The notes under the pieces are model-generated. The model was not told the origin of the DNA. It searched no databases and saw only the letters and a program-made list of their open reading frames with translations. A stretch of 8,023 bases of DNA from Cuspidothrix sp046080565 (lineage in GTDB: Bacteria > Cyanobacteriota > Cyanobacteriia > Cyanobacteriales > Nostocaceae): assembly GCA_046080565.1 (NCBI GenBank), contig JBJTUF010000272.1, positions 1-8,023 of the forward strand, in the 5' to 3' direction. Each line of letters begins with the position of its first letter. The stretch's first letter is position 1. Below, in pieces: positions 5,872 to 8,023 of this stretch. The position numbers and the translations under genes are program-made.

Positions 5872-5889
5872 TTTACATAAGATTACAAA
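5872..5889 (+). promoter_or_regulatory. HLR1-like site (RpaB response regulator)
   Basis: TTTACATA (5872-5879), 2-nt spacer AG, ATTACAAA (5882-5889). The HLR1 consensus is two 8-bp direct repeats, (G/T)TTACA(T/A)(T/A), separated by 2 nt. Only the first base of the second half deviates. It overlaps the predicted start of transcription, a position where RpaB bound in low light would block transcription until high light releases it. Confidence 0.5.
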
Positions 5890-5899
5890 AATAAACACC

Positions 5900-5903
5900 G
5901 AGG
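5900..5903 (+). promoter_or_regulatory. Ribosome-binding site fixing the Psb35-like start
   Basis: GAGG lies 8 nt before the ATG at 5912. It supports that codon over the in-frame TTG at 5840, which would add 24 residues with no family resemblance and would overlap the promoter. Confidence 0.65.
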
Positions 5904-5911
5904 TTCTCAAA

Positions 5912-6139
5912 ATGACTATTTTAATCTCTCTATTTGTTGTTGGTTGGGTTGCTGTTTCCGTAATTGGTTCTTTAGCTTACTTCATGGGTGAACAAAGCAA
6001 GCCTATCCACGAACGCAACTGGGCTTCTGAAAGTTTTGAAAATTTAGCTAAATCTATTACTGGTGTAGATATAGACTATACCCAACGTGTACCAGCCTAT
6101 GCGCTTGATGCTTACGCCAGCCGTAATTTACCAAGATAG
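5912..6139 (+). CDS. psb35: Psb35-like photosystem II assembly protein
   Basis: This 75-residue thylakoid protein has one N-terminal transmembrane helix (about residues 3-25, ILISLFVVGWVAVSVIGSLA). The conserved soluble tail contains GEQSKPIHERNW (26-37), a predicted short helix (ESFENLAKSITG) and RVPAYALDAYASRNLP at the end. It matches my recollection of the cyanobacterial family typified by Synechocystis Ssl2148, named Psb35, which stabilises the CP47 assembly module together with high-light-inducible proteins. I could not check this by search; the safe description is a conserved single-helix cyanobacterial protein. GAGG 8 nt upstream fixes the ATG. An HLR1-like site in the leader would suit light regulation, and an intrinsic terminator follows, so the gene is monocistronic. 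Confidence 0.75.
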   Translation: MTILISLFVVGWVAVSVIGSLAYFMGEQSKPIHERNWASESFENLAKSITGVDIDYTQRVPAYALDAYASRNLPR

Positions 6140-6180
6140 TATTTAAGTTGAATGTTGGGAAAATTGAATACTAACTCATT

Positions 6181-6216
6181 TGTAGAGATGTTCTATGTAG
6201 CGTCTCTGCAATTTTT
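6181..6216 (+). terminator. Intrinsic terminator of the Psb35-like gene
   Basis: TGTAGAGATG (6181-6190) pairs with CGTCTCTGCA (6201-6210) over 10 bp including two G-T wobbles, around a 10-nt loop. ATTTTT follows at 6211-6216. It sits 41 nt after the stop codon, separating this gene's transcript from petE. Confidence 0.75.
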
Positions 6217-6278
6217 GCTCAGAAAAAATCCAAAATCCGCTTGTTTGTCAGATTTCCCTTTCTGATATGTCTGAATAA

Positions 6279-6376
6279 TATAGCTGTAGCGAGGATGATT
6301 AGGACATAATTGATCCTTGAAACCTAATTATAGCAAGGGTTATACTATTGGGTTTTCCCTTTTTCTTTCTACTATA
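6279..6376 (-). repeat. Dispersed repeat family, copy D
   Basis: Starts TATAGCTGTAGCGAGGATGA and ends TTTCTACTATA (98 bp). Over the first 65 or so bases it differs from the reverse complement of copy B at only about five positions. It carries a 7-nt insertion-like difference (TTTTTCT) near the far end. It lies between the psb35 terminator and the petE promoter. Confidence 0.8.
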
Positions 6377-6494
6377 TAGTCTGTGGTCTGAGTCTTCAAT
6401 TTTGAGCAAAAGACTTTTTCAGGACAGTCTAAATCCAAAAAAGGTTGATTTATCTGCTGTTTCCAGGATCAAAATCAAATTAACAAAAATAAAT

Positions 6495-6513
6495 ATATGA
6501 CAGGTTGTCATAT
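6495..6513. promoter_or_regulatory. Perfect dyad over the petE -35: candidate repressor operator
   Basis: ATATGACA (6495-6502), GGT, TGTCATAT (6506-6513) is a perfect 8-bp inverted repeat with a 3-nt centre. It overlaps the -35-like TTGTCA, so a bound dimer would block polymerase. petE is known to be copper-controlled in Synechocystis by PetR, a BlaI/CopY-type winged-helix repressor that binds dyads; this palindrome is a candidate for an equivalent site. The assignment to PetR is inference, while the palindrome itself is directly visible. Confidence 0.55.
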
Positions 6514-6532
6514 TTGGCATGGATTGTATTTA
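6505..6532 (+). promoter_or_regulatory. petE: Candidate petE promoter
   Basis: TTGTCA (6505-6510) as -35 and TATTTA (6527-6532) as -10, with 16 nt between. An alternative -10, TAAAAT at 6531-6536, would give 20 nt, which is less favourable. The predicted leader is about 37 nt and includes the ribosome-binding site AGGAGA at 6565-6570. Confidence 0.45.
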
Positions 6533-6575
6533 AAATGAGAACAGAAAAATAAAAAGTATATATCAGGAGAGAATC

Positions 6576-6995
6576 ATGAAATTAATTGTGGCTAGTTGGA
6601 GACGCTTAACCCTAACAGTGTTGACTGTTCTTTTAGTTGTTAGCAGCTTTGCTGTTTTCACTCCTACCGCTTCTGCTGAAACCTACACCATCAAATTGGG
6701 TAGTGACAAAGGATTATTACAATTTCAGCCTAGCAAGTTGACTATTAAGCCTGGTGATACAATTGAATGGCTTAACAATAAAGTTCCTCCCCACAACGTT
6801 GTATTTGACCCTGCTAAAAACCCCACTAAAGATAAAGACTTAGCAGTATCTTTGTCTCATACTAAATTACAGTTAAATCCTGGTCAAAAAGTTACAACTA
6901 CTTTCTCCGCAGACGCACCTGCTGGTGAATATGTATTTTACTGCGCTCCTCACCATGGTGCTGGTATGACGGGAAAAATCACTGTTGAAAGCTAA
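6576..6995 (+). CDS. petE: Plastocyanin precursor
   Basis: Plastocyanin is the soluble blue-copper carrier in the thylakoid lumen that moves electrons from cytochrome b6f to photosystem I. The 139-residue precursor has a 34-residue signal peptide (basic WRR at 8-10, hydrophobic core, PTASA cleavage motif), leaving a 105-residue mature protein, the same length as Anabaena plastocyanin. The copper ligands are intact: H73, C123, H126 and M131, which are 39, 89, 92 and 97 in mature numbering. An unusual feature is the sequence CAPHHGAGM: H127 stands where cyanobacterial plastocyanins normally have an Arg (CxPHRGAGM) that is important for reaction with photosystem I. AGGAGA ends 5 nt before the ATG. 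A perfect dyad covers the probable -35 and a strong hairpin follows, so the gene is a single regulated unit. Confidence 0.97.
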   Translation: MKLIVASWRRLTLTVLTVLLVVSSFAVFTPTASAETYTIKLGSDKGLLQFQPSKLTIKPGDTIEWLNNKVPPHNVVFDPAKNPTKDKDLAVSLSHTKLQLNPGQKVTTTFSADAPAGEYVFYCAPHHGAGMTGKITVES

Positions 6996-7020
6996 TATTT
7001 GGCTATTAACTGTACTTTTG

Positions 7021-7034
7021 GTAGTGAACACTAC
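7021..7034 (+). other. Short perfect hairpin downstream of petE
   Basis: GTAGTG (7021-7026), AA, CACTAC (7029-7034) is a 6-bp palindrome with a 2-nt centre, about 25 nt after the petE stop. It has no T-tract and precedes the larger terminator hairpin. Confidence 0.4.
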
Positions 7035-7054
7035 TCTAGCAGCAATAATTTATC

Positions 7055-7087
7055 GGGGTTTAGCAGTGCTAGACCCCTAAATTTTGG
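7055..7087 (+). terminator. petE terminator hairpin
   Basis: GGGGTTTAGCA (7055-7065) pairs with TGCTAGACCCC (7067-7077) over 11 bp with one G-T wobble. The stem is followed by TAAATTTT, a short, interrupted T-tract. The strong GC base and position about 60 nt after the stop make it the likely 3' end of petE mRNA. The nearly symmetrical stem might serve both directions, as the RloB-like gene reads toward it. Confidence 0.65.
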
Positions 7088-7125
7088 AAATTTATAGCAG
7101 ATTAAACTTCAAGGACAGTCAGAAT

Positions 7126-7160
7126 CACGGATTAGACGGATTAAAGGATTTCACAGATTA
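7126..7160 (+). repeat. Degenerate 9-bp tandem repeat
   Basis: Four consecutive units are CACGGATTA, GACGGATTA, AAGGATTT and CACAGATTA, with consensus CACGGATTA. Short tandem repeats are common between genes of heterocyst-forming cyanobacteria. No function is evident. Confidence 0.6.
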
Positions 7161-7400
7161 AAATGCAATTTTGAAAATTACCTTATAAAATTGGTGTACC
7201 TCTTTTACTTCAAAAGTGCTGTAAATAACAAATAGAAAATTTTTGATGTATGGCTTTTTACGTCAAGTTTCTATCTGTTTCGAGTATACAGCAGGTTGCG
7301 TAGTTAGGAGGTACAAAATCTAAGTTGAACCCTATACACAAAGACAGTTTTACTCCTGACTCCTGAATTCTGCTGTAAGAATATACATCAAATACATAAT

Positions 7401-7880
7401 TCATTTAAATTCTTTTTGATCTTGTAATTTCTTAACTAGAATATGTACTTTTGTGGATGGGTTTGTACATCCATCAGCATTAGGATGTTTTTGTTCTAGT
7501 TTGATAGAATGATTTATTGCAGTTTCTTGATATGGTTGAAATTTTGCATATAGAAATTTATCACTTTTATCATAATTGTCTCCTGGTTTGAGAATACCCG
7601 CTTTTCTCATTTCTCCTTCTAGTTTTGGAGATAATTCTTTGTAACTACTAAACGGACTTGTGGTGTAGCAATAATGTAGTAAAAACCAAAATTCAAAACA
7701 GGGTATTGATGTTATAGATTCAAAATTATATTCTTTTGCTGTGGTGAGAGCTTTTCTATATTTCTCTGGTTTATTATCATCATCAAATACACAAAATACT
7801 TGATCATATTGTTTTTGTTGATATAGCTCATAAGCTGTATTTACAATCTTTAAAGGATCTCCACCATCAGCGTCAACCAT
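7401..7880 (-). pseudogene. RloB-like protein, N-terminally truncated
   Basis: The 159 readable residues match the C-terminal three quarters of RloB-family proteins, putative Toprim-type nucleases usually paired with an AAA ATPase (RloA) in restriction-associated or phage-defence loci. Visible landmarks are DADGGDPLKIV (about 3-13), the acidic FCVFDDDNKP (about 29-38), and PCFEFWFLLHYCY (about 60-72), equivalent to the family's NPxFExWLLLHF. The usual first 40-50 residues, including the EGExTE motif, are missing. Directly before the ATG at 7880 lies an in-frame TAA (7883-7881), and 2 bases further the right insertion-sequence copy begins (7885). The simplest reading is that the element's insertion removed the 5' part and any RloA partner upstream. 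The ATG has no Shine-Dalgarno sequence. Homology is from recall. Confidence 0.75.
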
Positions 7881-7884
7881 TTAA

Positions 7885-8023
7885 TCTGACAGGGGGACAA
7901 GAAGGAGAAAAAGCTTATGTAGTAAGAGATACAGAATGTGGGAGCAAAAAAAGATAAGTAATAAATAGTAAATATGAACTAACAGAGTAAAATGATAAGT
8001 GAAATATACCAGAAAGTGTTAGA
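7885..8023 (+). mobile_element. Insertion-sequence end, right copy (139-bp inverted repeat with 1-139)
   Basis: A perfect reverse-complement copy of the left window end. The internal terminus (TCTGACAGGGGGACAAG, from about 7885) abuts the truncated RloB-like gene. A leader of about 107 bases then leads to an ATG at 7992 that opens outward. The bases beside the two copies differ (TTAA before this one, CTGATTC beside the other), so the boundary is the end of the shared element. Both copies point away from the enclosed genes. Confidence 0.7.
7992..8023 (+). CDS. Partial transposase, first 10 codons (runs off window)
   Basis: ATG at 7992 begins MISEIYQKVL and remains open at the window end. It is identical to the fragment at 32-1 on the opposite strand. 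IS4-type affiliation is only suggested by the N-terminal flavour. The repeated context supports a mobile-element gene. Confidence 0.35.
   Translation, partial: MISEIYQKVL

Larger units (their letters stand above)
6996..7400. other. Intergenic region after petE
   Basis: No coding region is evident in these 405 bases. They hold two hairpins close behind petE, a degenerate 9-bp tandem repeat and, near 7347-7366, a CTCCTGACTCCTGAATTCTG stretch resembling repeat debris seen elsewhere in this window. The rest is AT-rich without recognisable structure. The region is convergent between petE and the RloB-like remnant. Confidence 0.6.

Noticed and set aside
5840..5911. N-terminal extension of the Psb35-like protein from a TTG
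   Set aside because: It covers the predicted promoter and HLR1-like site, while the ATG at 5912 has a GAGG site and gives the expected short protein.
6391..6419. AGTCTT/AAGACT hairpin with a T-run between psb35 and petE
   Set aside because: Only a 6-bp stem with a 13-nt loop, lying after a better terminator and before the petE promoter; too weak to call.
6576..6677. Tat export of plastocyanin (WRR in the signal peptide)
   Set aside because: The context lacks the full S/T-RR-x-F-L-K pattern, and plastocyanin is normally exported unfolded through Sec before binding copper.
7126..7160. Possible CRISPR remnant
   Set aside because: Units are 8-9 bp with no spacers; it is a simple tandem repeat.
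139..7885. Composite transposon carrying miaB to petE
   Set aside because: miaB, psb35 and petE are core genes that are unlikely cargo; two independent insertions of the element or an inversion explain the flanks better.

Overview
The window looks like a piece of a filamentous, heterocyst-type cyanobacterial chromosome (order Nostocales, Anabaena/Dolichospermum/Aphanizomenon-like). The evidence is an AT-rich composition, two perfect HIP1 octamers (GCGATCGC at 1370 and 4542), a plastocyanin precursor very close to the Anabaena form, a small thylakoid protein resembling the PSII assembly factor Psb35, and many short dispersed repeats between genes.

Layout. Bases 1-139 and 7885-8023 are perfect reverse complements of each other. 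Each appears to be the outer end of the same insertion sequence, and each carries the first ten codons of a probable transposase reading outward off the window. Between them lie: miaB (234-1595, +); a repeat-rich gap; a small cupin (2183-2617, +); a second repeat-rich gap; a two-gene minus-strand operon with a TauE/SafE permease (3599-4435, TTG start) followed 2 nt later by a DUF1634 membrane protein (3042-3596); a decayed CadD-type transporter fragment (4508-4714, -); an intact CadD-type transporter (4759-5430, -); a 234-bp foldback element (5506-5739); a Psb35-like gene (5912-6139, +) with an HLR1/RpaB-like site in its leader; petE for plastocyanin (6576-6995, +) with a perfect dyad over its probable -35 box; and an N-terminally truncated RloB-like gene (7401-7880, -) cut off where the right insertion sequence begins.

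How the genes fit together. miaB (tRNA ms2i6A37 synthesis) is a housekeeping gene. The Psb35-like protein and plastocyanin are thylakoid photosynthesis proteins, and both leaders carry plausible regulatory sites: light-responsive for psb35 and possibly copper-responsive for petE. The central minus-strand block is an ion-transport island (CadD-like exporter, its pseudogene copy, TauE-like permease plus DUF1634). The RloB-like remnant is the only trace of a defence-type system, and it looks inactivated.

No intact new system is visible. The most informative signals are the inverted insertion-sequence ends, the hidden CadD pseudogene, a four-copy dispersed repeat family, the petE dyad, the HLR1-like site, and a His in plastocyanin where cyanobacteria usually have a functionally important Arg.
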